Positions 6,324 through 13,336 of a stretch of DNA of 18,300 bases are shown piece after piece. Made by a program: the position numbers and the translations under genes. The DNA lies in NCBI GenBank assembly GCA_043813215.1, contig JBDRLH010000037.1, positions 1 through 18,300 of the forward strand, written 5' to 3'. The notes below the pieces were generated by a model. The model saw nothing but the letters and a program-made list of their open reading frames with translations, searched no databases and was not told where the DNA came from. This DNA is from JBDRLH01 sp043813215 (lineage in GTDB: Bacteria > Patescibacteriota > Minisyncoccia > Minisyncoccales > JAQTPW01). The first letter of the stretch is position 1; every line of letters starts with the position of its first letter.

Positions 6324-6351
6324 ATTATACTCTTTCTCTTTAACATGTCAA
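6324..6351 (-). promoter_or_regulatory. Consensus promoter of the zinc-ribbon gene
   Basis: TTGACA (6351-6346) and TATAAT (6329-6324) with a 16-bp spacer on the minus strand, both perfect hexamers. The -35 is built from the last codons of the upstream Mth938 gene (Leu-Thr-Cys-stop). The start is expected near 6317, giving a leader of about 115 nt. Confidence 0.8.
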
Positions 6352-6702
6352 ATGGAATAACCCGACCACCCTCTCCTGCCTACCTTCTTCTACTGGAGAA
6401 TCCTCCTTTAAAATATTGAATGTTTTGACTGCTTCTTCGGTTTTATCGACCAATAATTTAATGCCCTTTTCCTGAATAAAAATTTTTGCCCCTTCGACAA
6501 CAATGGCCATGCCGCCTTCGCCCGTTCCGATAACTATCGTTTCAGGATTTTTGTCCACAGCTCTCTTGACATCTTCTGCGCCTATTAAATGATCCTGCGG
6601 TCTTGACCAATCTGAAACCTCGCCATTCCAATCAACTTGAACGTCCGTGTCATAATTTATTCCGTCAATGGTTATTGTGCCGAATTTGTATTCTTCAATC
6701 AT
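6340..6702 (-). CDS. Mth938-domain protein (DUF498/NDUFAF3-like)
   Basis: A 120-aa protein spanning the whole Mth938 fold. Family marks are FGTITIDGINYDTDV near the start, WSRPQDH, the central PETIVIGTGEGGMAIV, a GIKLLVDKT segment, an FNIL helix and the conserved C-terminal HLTC. The human relative NDUFAF3 helps assemble respiratory complex I; the function of stand-alone bacterial members is unknown, and no complex I gene is nearby. The gene follows the metallophosphoesterase gene by 2 bases, so it is cotranscribed. Its stop-codon region also carries the -35 of the next promoter. Confidence 0.87.
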   Translation of the reverse strand: MIEEYKFGTITIDGINYDTDVQVDWNGEVSDWSRPQDHLIGAEDVKRAVDKNPETIVIGTGEGGMAIVVEGAKIFIQEKGIKLLVDKTEEAVKTFNILKEDSPVEEGRQERVVGLFHLTC

Positions 6703-6704
6703 TT

Positions 6705-7523
6705 TTATTCAAAATTAATTATTGTAATTTCGGGAAAAGCGTTTAACCGGAAAGGCAGTATGGTTTCTCCTATGCCGCGATTAACATAAAGATAAGTTGA
6801 ATTTTCCTTAAAAAGCCCTCTTTTATACTTCTTATCATAATTTAACGGCAAAAATAAATCGCAAAGAAAAGGTATGCCAACCTGGCAGCCATGCGCGTGA
6901 CCGACTAAGACGAGATTGATTTTTTTATCCGTTATTTTCCTGAAAATTTCCGGAGAATGAGCCAATAATATTTTAAAGGAATCTTCTCCGATCCCGGCTG
7001 TCGCTTTGTCGATATCGTCATAACCTAAATGCGGATCGTCAACGCCGATTAAATAAAAATAGCTGTCGTTTGTTTCCAGTTTTCTGGATTCATTAATAAG
7101 AACCTGAATGCCATTTTCTTTTAAAACATCTTTTAAGGTTTTGAACTTATTGTTTCTATGGTCGTGATTGCCAAAAACTGCAAAAATTTTGTCCTTGTAA
7201 TCGGCGGAGAGATCCTTTGAAAATTTTTCCAACCCCGTAAAATCTTTAGTTGACCAATCGACGATGTCGCCAGTAATAAAGACAAGGTCGGGTTTTATGC
7301 TTTTTATGATTTTTAAAACTTTTTCTTCGCGGAAACTGAATTCTTTTAAATGAAGGTCTGAAATTTGCAGAAATTTTAAATCCTTAAGGGAGTCGGACAT
7401 ACTTTCTGCTTTTATTGAAATTTTTTCCGTGCTGATTAAATTAGGCTCAATCAAAAAACCCCAAACCGACACAAAAATCAGGGAGAACAAAAAAATTCCG
7501 ATTATTATTTTAAACTTGGCCAT
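6705..7523 (-). CDS. Membrane-anchored metallophosphoesterase (YkuE/YaeI-like)
   Basis: A 272-aa calcineurin-like phosphoesterase with one N-terminal transmembrane segment (about residues 5-24), so the catalytic domain probably faces outward. The complete dinuclear metal site is visible: Asp56 and His58 (SDLH), Asp86 (GDIVD), the GNHD motif (118-121), His189 (AHSPE) and GHAHG (208-212). This motif set with an N-terminal anchor is typical of the YkuE/YaeI group, thought to act on lipid phosphates such as UDP-diacylglucosamine, but the substrate here is undetermined. It is followed after 2 bases by the Mth938 gene and preceded after 8 bases by the endonuclease Q gene. Confidence 0.9.
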   Translation of the reverse strand: MAKFKIIIGIFLFSLIFVSVWGFLIEPNLISTEKISIKAESMSDSLKDLKFLQISDLHLKEFSFREEKVLKIIKSIKPDLVFITGDIVDWSTKDFTGLEKFSKDLSADYKDKIFAVFGNHDHRNNKFKTLKDVLKENGIQVLINESRKLETNDSYFYLIGVDDPHLGYDDIDKATAGIGEDSFKILLAHSPEIFRKITDKKINLVLVGHAHGCQVGIPFLCDLFLPLNYDKKYKRGLFKENSTYLYVNRGIGETILPFRLNAFPEITIINFE

Positions 7524-7531
7524 TGTCGTGG

Positions 7532-8779
7532 TTAAAGTAGTGTTTTTTGCTTGATTTGATCTCTTTTTTCCGTTTCTTCAAAAATTTTTATTTTCCCGTA
7601 AACCCCGTCATATCCCGGCTTAATATCCACCTTGCCTTCTCTGACTTTTATAATGCCTTCAACAATTTTCCACAAGGTGAATTCTTTTAAATCATTTTCC
7701 GGCACGTCCAAAAGAATACCGAACTCATTGCCGAATTTTTTGATTAAATTTTGATACTCCAGTGCCACTTGCTTGGCACCGGGCAGAACTCCCATTGCAT
7801 CGGCTATTATTTCCTCCAGGGGAATTAAATTTTTAAAAGGTACGGCTCCCTTGGGAATTTCTCCTTCTTTTCTGTCAGCCAGTTCTTCCACCCTGCTTAA
7901 AACACCGATTGTCAAAGGCCGGCCGCAGGCCGGACAAATTCCATTGTATTTCTTTGTTTCTTTTGGCGCCAAAGAAACCCCGCACGAGCGATGGCCGTCA
8001 AAATGATATTTTCCCTCTTCGGGAAAAAACTCAATGGTATAAAGAAATTTTTTAGGATCTTTTTGTCTGATCGCCTCAATGATTGAATTATAGGAAATTT
8101 CCGCATCAAAAACATTGGCCTCCCTGCCGATTTTCCTAGGAGAATGGGCATCGCTGTTTGAAATTAAAGATATTTCATCCAAAGAGGACAGTCGCCAGTT
8201 CATAGCCGGATCTGACGATAAGCCGGTTTCTACGGCAAAGATATATTTTGAATATTCTTCAAAACATTCTTTTATGGAATCAAACCCGGACTTGGAGCCG
8301 AAAATGGAAAACCAGGGAGTCCAAAGGTGCGCCGGCACGACAAAACAATCTTGCGAAGCGTCTAAAACAATCCTTGCTAGCTCCTTGGCGTCCAATCCTA
8401 AAATCGGCCGGCCGTCGGATTTTAAATTGCCGATTAAGTTCAAGCGGCCGTTAATTTTTTCAACGACCTCAAAAGACGGAGCAAAAATTATTATATGGAC
8501 TTTTCTGACCTGATTATTTTTTGAGTAAATACAGCTGATTTCGGAAGTCAAAAGAAAGCGCGTTTCTGAGCTAGAATTTTTCAGCTTAAAAAGGCCGGGT
8601 TCTGACGGTTCCAAATTTTCTTTCAGATTTTTAAACCATTCCGGATGGGTAAAATCCCCTGTCCCTAAAACTTTTATTCCTTTGATTTTGGCCCATTTAT
8701 CCAAGTTTTCCAAATCCATATCGCGGCTAGTTGCCCGGGAATATTTTGAGTGGATGTGAAAATCGGCAATAAACTTCAT
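7532..8779 (-). CDS. Endonuclease Q family (PHP domain plus zinc finger)
   Basis: A 415-aa protein of the TIGR00375/EndoQ family. Characterised members cut DNA 5' of deaminated bases such as uracil, hypoxanthine and xanthine, and AP sites. An N-terminal PHP metal-binding domain runs to about residue 250, with FHIHSKYS (His8, His10), GDFTHPEW (Asp42), Glu80, His95, PAHLWTPW (His151) and NSDAHSP (Asp210, His212). A zinc-finger segment follows, with His263, Cys266, Cys282 and Cys285 (CPAC). The C-terminal region (about 295-400) is the typical EndoQ part. It lies between a two-TM protein gene (3 bases upstream) and a phosphoesterase gene. A DNA-repair role is inferred from the family. Confidence 0.87.
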   Translation of the reverse strand: MKFIADFHIHSKYSRATSRDMDLENLDKWAKIKGIKVLGTGDFTHPEWFKNLKENLEPSEPGLFKLKNSSSETRFLLTSEISCIYSKNNQVRKVHIIIFAPSFEVVEKINGRLNLIGNLKSDGRPILGLDAKELARIVLDASQDCFVVPAHLWTPWFSIFGSKSGFDSIKECFEEYSKYIFAVETGLSSDPAMNWRLSSLDEISLISNSDAHSPRKIGREANVFDAEISYNSIIEAIRQKDPKKFLYTIEFFPEEGKYHFDGHRSCGVSLAPKETKKYNGICPACGRPLTIGVLSRVEELADRKEGEIPKGAVPFKNLIPLEEIIADAMGVLPGAKQVALEYQNLIKKFGNEFGILLDVPENDLKEFTLWKIVEGIIKVREGKVDIKPGYDGVYGKIKIFEETEKRDQIKQKTLL

Positions 8780-8782
8780 TTA

Positions 8783-9115
8783 TTATTTATTCAAAAGCTT
8801 TATACCAATTTCGGAAATCTTCGCTCCCCCAAAAATCAGAACAAAAGCCAGCATTGACCAAGCGGCCAAGTTTAAAATTTTCGGCAAAGTATCGACGGGA
8901 ATCAATCCCTTTAACTGTTCCTGTAGGGCTTTTTGCAACTGGGCGTCTATTGTCTGAGAGTTTCCGGTTCCCAAGGAACCTGTCTGGGCGGTGAAAATTT
9001 CAGGGGCTTCGGTTTTTGCGGTAAAAATATTATAAGAGGAAATCAGGGCCCAGGCGATTAAAACAACACCGCTTATTAGCAGGGCCCAGCCGGCTATATT
9101 TTTTGAAATGTTCAT
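8783..9115 (-). CDS. Two-TM membrane protein of unknown function
   Basis: A 110-aa protein with two hydrophobic helices, about residues 9-27 and 83-102. Between them is a polar stretch of about 55 residues rich in Gln, Thr and Ser (TAQTGSLGTGNSQTIDAQLQ). The charge pattern (Lys5 before helix 1, lysines after helix 2) fits a hairpin with both ends inside and the loop outside. I recognise no named family. It ends 3 bases before the endonuclease Q start and so belongs to the same operon. Confidence 0.65.
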   Translation of the reverse strand: MNISKNIAGWALLISGVVLIAWALISSYNIFTAKTEAPEIFTAQTGSLGTGNSQTIDAQLQKALQEQLKGLIPVDTLPKILNLAAWSMLAFVLIFGGAKISEIGIKLLNK

Positions 9116-9140
9116 ATGGGTTAAAGCAAATTGATTATTT

Positions 9141-9509
9141 TTAATTATTTTTTAATATTTCTTTTAGCTTAGAAATCGTATCATCTGGCAAAATCGGCCG
9201 TTGGCCCAAAGGCGTCACCCCCGGATATCTCCAGGCAGAAATAATCTTTATCTTCCGCAATTTTAAATTTTGATTTTTTAATTTTGAATTTACTATTTGG
9301 TACATCATCCATATTTCTTTCGGGTTTTTTTTGGTTCCTGACGGCTGCATGGCGGCAATGGTGCCTTCGGCTATGCCTTCTTCTTTTCTGCCTGGCTTCC
9401 TTAAAATACTCAAAACCCGCTTTTCCGAAAACCGGTAATATCTCATTTTATCCTTGGAATGGTTTGTCCAGACGATTTTTTCTTTTTCGTTCAAAATCGG
9501 CAACAACAT
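9141..9509 (-). CDS. DUF4258-like small protein
   Basis: A 122-aa basic protein. The segment TNHSKDKMRYYRFSEKRVLS (15-34) followed by ILRKPGRKEEG resembles the W-x-x-H-x-x-x-R-M...V-x-x-x-L-x-x-P core of DUF4258, a fold related to RelE/BrnT-type toxins. KIWxMYQ-like and KIKIISAWRYPG strands follow. Between them (about 74-86) is a Lys/Asn/Leu-rich stretch encoded by A/T-only repeats, which looks like an inserted spacer. No antitoxin-like partner is adjacent, so toxin activity is not supported by context. It begins just after the dksA terminator; a TATAAT lies 12 bases before the ATG, without a good -35. Confidence 0.6.
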   Translation of the reverse strand: MLLPILNEKEKIVWTNHSKDKMRYYRFSEKRVLSILRKPGRKEEGIAEGTIAAMQPSGTKKNPKEIWMMYQIVNSKLKNQNLKLRKIKIISAWRYPGVTPLGQRPILPDDTISKLKEILKNN

Positions 9510-9540
9510 TGTTTTTATTATATAATTTTCTTTTCAAATA

Positions 9541-9570
9541 AAAAAAGGGGGTGAATTTACATTCAGCCCC
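9541..9570 (-). terminator. Terminator of dksA
   Basis: On the minus strand GGGGCTGAAT (9570-9561) pairs with ATTCACCCC (9555-9547) with one bulged C and a short loop, followed by a run of T (9546-9541). It is a strong intrinsic terminator about 75 bases beyond the dksA stop codon. Confidence 0.78.
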
Positions 9571-9577
9571 TTTGCCC

Positions 9578-9603
9578 CTTTCACTTGTACGTACAAAAGA
9601 AAG
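9578..9603. repeat. Palindrome-centred hairpin in the dksA 3' region
   Basis: A perfect 12-bp palindrome TTGTACGTACAA (9585-9596) is flanked by CTTTC (9578-9582) and GAAAG (9599-9603), so it can fold as a hairpin with a 2x2 internal loop. It lies between the dksA stop and the terminator. It could be an RNA-stability element or a dimeric-protein binding site; sequence alone cannot decide. Confidence 0.45.
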
Positions 9604-9643
9604 TGAGAAGCCCTATTTTGAGAAAGACTAAACCCTTATCCCG

Positions 9644-10060
9644 TCACTTATGATTGCCATTCTTTATGGATTTTTTTTCCTGGCAAGGAGTGCATCTCTT
9701 TGCTTCCGGAATTAATTCGAGGCGAGCAAAACCGATAGGCTCGCGGCAGTCGATGCAAATGCCATAGCCAGTTCCTTCGTCCATTCGCCGGATTGCGGCA
9801 TCGCAATCCTGAATAGTGATTGTATCCATTTTTATTTTGCTAGCCTTTTTATCACAAACCTCATGTTGATTTGCGGGCTCGTGACCTTTATGGTCATCTC
9901 CTTCTGCAAATGCTATTCTGCGCTCAGCTTCCTTCTTTTTCTTCTCTAAAGACGACCTAAGAAGGGACAGTTGAGCACTTGACGATCCTACTGCATTCTG
10001 TGGGAATGAGGAAACGACTGATTTAGCAGCGCCAATTGTGGTTTCTTGGGCGGGTTTCAT
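9644..10060 (-). CDS. DksA/TraR-type C4 zinc-finger protein
   Basis: A 138-aa protein of the DksA/TraR class, which binds the secondary channel of RNA polymerase. The C4 zinc finger is intact: Cys102 and Cys105 (CIDC), REPIGFARLELIPEAKR, then Cys123 and Cys126 (CTPC). A lysine- and glutamate-rich helix (about 33-52) and an acidic-polar stretch precede it, consistent with a shortened coiled coil; the exact DksA D-x-x-D-x-A tip is not obvious. The first 30 residues are Ser/Ala-rich and look disordered. AGGAG lies 10 bases before the ATG. It has its own consensus promoter and terminator. With greA also in the window, two secondary-channel factors lie close together. Confidence 0.87.
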   Translation of the reverse strand: MKPAQETTIGAAKSVVSSFPQNAVGSSSAQLSLLRSSLEKKKKEAERRIAFAEGDDHKGHEPANQHEVCDKKASKIKMDTITIQDCDAAIRRMDEGTGYGICIDCREPIGFARLELIPEAKRCTPCQEKKSIKNGNHK

Positions 10061-10201
10061 TTTTTCTTTTCTCCTACGTCTTTTTTAAGTTTTTCCTTGT
10101 TCCTTGTTCTTTTGTTGATTTTTCAAAGAACTTTTTTTCTTATACCTGCCTCCTTTTCTTTATTTTTCCACAACAACCCTACAGCAACCAAAATAGATTT
10201 C
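10061..10201 (-). promoter_or_regulatory. 5' leader of dksA
   Basis: About 135 untranslated bases between the predicted start (near 10195) and the dksA ATG, purine-rich on the transcribed strand. It contains a GTTCTTT/AAAGAAC hairpin (7 bp), an AAGGAGG with no start codon at suitable distance, a short AAGGAAC-type direct repeat, and the functional AGGAG before the ATG. No known regulatory RNA is recognised. Confidence 0.4.
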
Positions 10202-10231
10202 ATTATACCAAGCAAAAAACCCCCTTGTCAA
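10202..10231 (-). promoter_or_regulatory. Consensus promoter of dksA
   Basis: TTGACA (10231-10226) and TATAAT (10207-10202) with an 18-bp spacer on the minus strand. The TGA stop codon of the upstream nuclease gene is part of the -35 hexamer. The spacer contains a GGGGG-T6 run. Confidence 0.8.
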
Positions 10232-10908
10232 GGATTGAAGTTTTTGGCACCTTTTAACCAAAGAGCGTATTGGCAATCTTGGCTATGCGGCAAGGGTGAA
10301 ATTTTCCGTAGAGTTGCTACCGCATCAGAAAAAATTTGGTAAACGTCGGTCGGGTCGGTATCTATTTCGTGAAGCTCTTTTCTGAAAGGCAGTCTGTCGC
10401 CAAAACCATTGCCTTTGTCTACGATATAAAAAGCCAGATATCCTTTTCTGTTGGTAGAAAATCCGTTTTTCTCCAACAAAAAAGTGTAAGTATCCATTTG
10501 TATTTGAAATCTGTCGTAAATCTTAGCCGCCGTGCTGCCGGTAGATTTGTAATCCAGGGGAGCAAGTTTTTTATCAAAAAACTCCAAAACATCATCAACT
10601 GCGCCGAAAATAGTGGCATCTAAATCTTGATCATAATAACGCAACCCTTCAAAATTATTCCGCCATTGGTCCAATAATTTTTGATTTGAAAAAAGCTTAG
10701 CTGGGATTTTATGAACCACCATTAGCGGATGAGGTTCGCCTTTTTTGCGGTATGTATCAAATTCTTCTTTTAACAAAACATCCACCGCCGCATTTAGGGC
10801 ATAAGGGTAAGGCTGAGGCCTTTTGATTCCCTTTCTTTTTTCCAGCCAAAAACAATGCGGGCATTCCAAAAATAAATTCAAAGAATTTGGCGAAAGTGTA
10901 ATGGGCAT
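10228..10908 (-). CDS. PD-(D/E)XK nuclease, RecB/Cas4-like, stand-alone
   Basis: A 226-aa protein with the RecB-family nuclease layout. It opens with SPNSLNLFLECPHCFWLEKR, the usual S-x-S-x-L...C-P-x-x-F entry. The active-site core is FGAVDDVLEF (Asp105/106) then PLDYKS (Asp119, Lys121), with Gln137 in the following QMDTYTFLLE helix. Cysteines are at 16, 19 and 212, one short of the four that hold a 4Fe-4S cluster in Cas4 and AddB, so a cluster is doubtful. There are no cas genes or helicase nearby, so a general DNA-processing role is more likely than CRISPR adaptation. It follows the CAP-domain gene by 15 bases, and its stop overlaps the dksA promoter. Confidence 0.8.
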   Translation of the reverse strand: MPITLSPNSLNLFLECPHCFWLEKRKGIKRPQPYPYALNAAVDVLLKEEFDTYRKKGEPHPLMVVHKIPAKLFSNQKLLDQWRNNFEGLRYYDQDLDATIFGAVDDVLEFFDKKLAPLDYKSTGSTAAKIYDRFQIQMDTYTFLLEKNGFSTNRKGYLAFYIVDKGNGFGDRLPFRKELHEIDTDPTDVYQIFSDAVATLRKISPLPHSQDCQYALWLKGAKNFNP

Positions 10909-10923
10909 ATTTTCATTTTACTA

Positions 10924-11793
10924 TTAATTACCAACCGCGCAAATATTGAAGGCTTTTACTTGTTCATTGTATGTAACGACCACGGTTTTAATTTCAGCGG
11001 ACAAGTTATTATATTGGGAAACAAAATCATTATATTCGGCAACCTTTTGATTGTAACTCTCCCTGTCTCTCCTGCTTATTGTTTTTAATTCAATGCGTAA
11101 AATCTCCAGAATATTTTGAATTTCTAACAGCTGGTCTTGACTGGTTTCAATTTCTATTTTTAATGTCGCATCTGGTTGTGGGCAAGAAGAAACTGGTTTG
11201 CCGAAATGCTGGACCGCCAGCCAAGTAATCTTGCCTTCAAAGGTGCCCTTTTGCACGAACACTCCGATTTCCTGGTAATTGGCATTTAAAATATTGGCTC
11301 GATGGCCCGGGCTGTCCATCCATGCCTGAACAAGAGCTTGATCATTTTCAAAATTGCCCAGAGCCAAATTTTCGCCGATGATAAGAAAATCATAACCGGC
11401 ATTCCCTGCCAAATCCCCCACGCCGACACCATCCGGAGACTCGTGCGCAAAGTACTGGTTTTTAAACATATCCAGAACTTTGGCTTCGGCTGATGCGTCT
11501 AAATTTAAGCTCTCTTTTAGGGCTGGGAGGCCGTTTTGGGCCCTTTTCGCGTTGGTATGAAGGATGATGCCTTTCTGCGTCAAAAGCGATTTTTGGGCCT
11601 CTTTTTCCGCCCGCAAAGGCGCAGGCGTAAAAATCTGTTTTTCCGCCTCCTGGACCAAGTCCGAGACTCCTTTTTCTATCTGCGGAAGTTTTAATGAAAA
11701 ATTCCCATAAAACCCGGCCAAGTCCTGCCAAAAAAACAAAACAGCCGACACGGCTATTATTAAAAAAACGCTGAATATTTTAATCTTTTTCAT
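10924..11793 (-). CDS. Secreted CAP (SCP/PR-1) domain protein with C-terminal coiled coil
   Basis: A 289-aa protein with an N-terminal signal or anchor helix (about 5-21) and an extracytoplasmic CAP domain (about 78-198). The cavity residues are visible: His117-Glu118 in FAHESPDG, Glu141 in GENLALG and His164 in SPGHRANIL, with a final VQHFGKP strand. The C-terminal tail (about 210-285) is a predicted coiled coil rich in Glu, Gln and Asn. Bacterial CAP proteins act at the cell surface, in binding, adhesion or spore and wall functions; the ligand is unknown here. The tail could mediate oligomerisation or wall contact. It is a good candidate surface protein for a cell that lives on a host. Confidence 0.88.
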   Translation of the reverse strand: MKKIKIFSVFLIIAVSAVLFFWQDLAGFYGNFSLKLPQIEKGVSDLVQEAEKQIFTPAPLRAEKEAQKSLLTQKGIILHTNAKRAQNGLPALKESLNLDASAEAKVLDMFKNQYFAHESPDGVGVGDLAGNAGYDFLIIGENLALGNFENDQALVQAWMDSPGHRANILNANYQEIGVFVQKGTFEGKITWLAVQHFGKPVSSCPQPDATLKIEIETSQDQLLEIQNILEILRIELKTISRRDRESYNQKVAEYNDFVSQYNNLSAEIKTVVVTYNEQVKAFNICAVGN

Positions 11794-11877
11794 AATTTGA
11801 GCAAATCTCGCTTCGGCGAAATGAACGAAAATTATCTGAAGAGCATTGAAGTTTTTAGCTAAATGCCTAGAAAGTAT
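11794..11877. other. Short intergenic gap between the PPAT and CAP-domain genes
   Basis: An 84-base gap. It contains a small imperfect hairpin, ATCTCGC-TTCG-GCGAAAT (about 11805-11822), with a C(TTCG)G tetraloop on the plus strand. No T-run follows it and I see no consensus promoter. Confidence 0.35.
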
Positions 11878-12333
11878 CTATTGTAAAATTTTCCCCTCCC
11901 GATTAATTTCGCCGTGATATATCCTTGTCGAAGAAATAGGTTTCTGGTCTTGTGCTAAAACGCTGTCTATTTTTATAATTTCTATTAGTTTTTTATTTAT
12001 TTTTTCCCGCTCAATGTTGATTTCTAAAGCATTTTCATAAGTTTCCGGGGAAACGACAATATAATCAAAATCTTCTTTAAGAGTAAAGCCAAATTTGTCG
12101 TCTATTCTAAAGATAGCCGCGGGCTTTTTGGTTTCTTTTTCAATAAAATCCGCCAGTTCTTTTTTCCGGCTCTCAAAACTTCCGACGGGCCTGGATTTTG
12201 TCTTCCTTGCCATTTCGTCGGAAACCAGGCCGACACTAACTTCTCCTGATTCAAAAGCTCTTTTTAATAAAGCTTTATGACCGGCGTGCAATAAATCAAA
12301 AGTTCCGCCGACAACAACTTTTTTTTGTTCCAT
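11878..12333 (-). CDS. Phosphopantetheine adenylyltransferase, archaeal/eukaryotic type
   Basis: A 151-aa nucleotidyltransferase. The H-x-G-H signature GTFDLLHAGH (10-19), the VGLVSDEMARK segment, the IVVSPETYENALEINIER region and ISSTRI (133-138) match the archaeal PPAT group (COG1019), related to the PPAT part of eukaryotic CoA synthase, rather than bacterial CoaD. The expected reaction is ATP plus 4'-phosphopantetheine to dephospho-CoA. Other nucleotidyltransferases share H-x-G-H, but the S-x-E-T-Y-x-x-A-L-x-x-N segment is specific. It follows obg by 33 bases. Confidence 0.82.
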   Translation of the reverse strand: MEQKKVVVGGTFDLLHAGHKALLKRAFESGEVSVGLVSDEMARKTKSRPVGSFESRKKELADFIEKETKKPAAIFRIDDKFGFTLKEDFDYIVVSPETYENALEINIEREKINKKLIEIIKIDSVLAQDQKPISSTRIYHGEINREGKILQ

Positions 12334-12366
12334 AATTTTACAATTTTATTATAGCTTAAATAAAAA

Positions 12367-13335
12367 TTATTTCTGAGTTTTCTCCTTGATCAGGCCGTTA
12401 AGTATTTTTTTTACACGCTCAATGGTTTCCCGGTCAAATATGGAAACCAGCAGAACATTTTGATTTAATTCTTTAAGTTTTCTGTTTATTTCTTTTTGTC
12501 TGTCAGAATTTACCAAATCGCTTTTGCTTATAAAAATATATTCCAGCTTTTCTAAAAGCTGTTTGTTATATTTTTCCAGTTCGCCCCTGACAATTTTATA
12601 GTCTGACACCGGATCTATCGAATCGGCTGAAATAAAATGGAAAATTATCTTCGTACGCTCAATGTGTCGTAAAAATTTAATGCCAAGGCCTTTGCCCCTT
12701 GAAGCTCCTTCAATAAGCCCGGGTATGTCGGCTAAAACCAAATCATAATATGCGCCCAGGTTCGGCTCAAGCGTGGTAAACTTATAATTTGCTACTTTTG
12801 CTTTGGCATTGGTCAGCTCATTAAGCAGGCTGGATTTTCCCGTATTAGGCAATCCAATAAAACCGACGTCGGCGATTAGTCTTAACTCAAGTCTTAAATC
12901 ATATTCCTCACCAGGAGTCCCTTCTTCAAAATTTTTGGGAGTAGTGTTGGTGGATGACCTGAAAAGATAATTTCCCCGGCCGCCGACTCCACCCCTGGCC
13001 AAAAAAATCCGCTGGCCTACGCCGGTAATTTCAAAATCCTGTCCCGTCGTCAGATTATGCGCTACCGTTCCTACGGGAATCCGTAAAATAAGATTTTTTC
13101 CAGCGGCCCCGTCATAACGGCCTCGCGCGTTCTCGCCCTTTTGGGCTTTTAACTCTTTTTTGTAGCGAAACTGATTCAGCGCCCCCAAATCCGATATCCC
13201 TTCCAAATAGACATCCCCGCCCTTTCCTCCATTGGCGCCAACCGGGCCCAGATTCATTTTGGTTTTATTAAAAGCCACCACGCCATTTCCTCCCTTGCCC
13301 GCCCCGACTTTAATTTTTATATCGTCAATAAGCAT
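12367..13335 (-). CDS. obg: GTPase Obg/CgtA, lacking the C-terminal OCT domain
   Basis: A 322-aa ribosome-assembly GTPase acting on the large subunit. The glycine-rich Obg fold (1-155) shows VGAGKGGNGVVAF, GPVGANGGKGGDV and GGVGGRGN. The G domain has the P-loop GLPNTGKSS (161-169), the FTTLEPNLG switch I (186-194), DIPGLIEGASRGKGLG (203-218) and a G4 motif SKSD (270-273) in place of the usual N-K-x-D. The protein ends shortly after the G domain, so the variable OCT domain is absent, as in many short forms. It starts 1 base after the tgt stop, so translation is probably coupled. Confidence 0.95.
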   Translation of the reverse strand: MLIDDIKIKVGAGKGGNGVVAFNKTKMNLGPVGANGGKGGDVYLEGISDLGALNQFRYKKELKAQKGENARGRYDGAAGKNLILRIPVGTVAHNLTTGQDFEITGVGQRIFLARGGVGGRGNYLFRSSTNTTPKNFEEGTPGEEYDLRLELRLIADVGFIGLPNTGKSSLLNELTNAKAKVANYKFTTLEPNLGAYYDLVLADIPGLIEGASRGKGLGIKFLRHIERTKIIFHFISADSIDPVSDYKIVRGELEKYNKQLLEKLEYIFISKSDLVNSDRQKEINRKLKELNQNVLLVSIFDRETIERVKKILNGLIKEKTQK

Positions 13336-13336
13336 T

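Noticed and set aside
8115..8513. Open plus-strand frame of 132 codons inside the endonuclease Q gene.
   Set aside because: It is complementary to conserved PHP-domain codons and shows no independent signals.
10036..10342. Two plus-strand open frames over the dksA promoter and leader (phenylalanine-rich products).
   Set aside because: They are complements of the purine-rich leader and of the nuclease 3' end, and their low-complexity Phe/Ser composition is typical of antisense frames.
10228..10908. RecB-like nuclease considered as Cas4 of a CRISPR locus.
   Set aside because: No repeat array or other cas gene is visible in the window, and the fourth cluster cysteine is missing.
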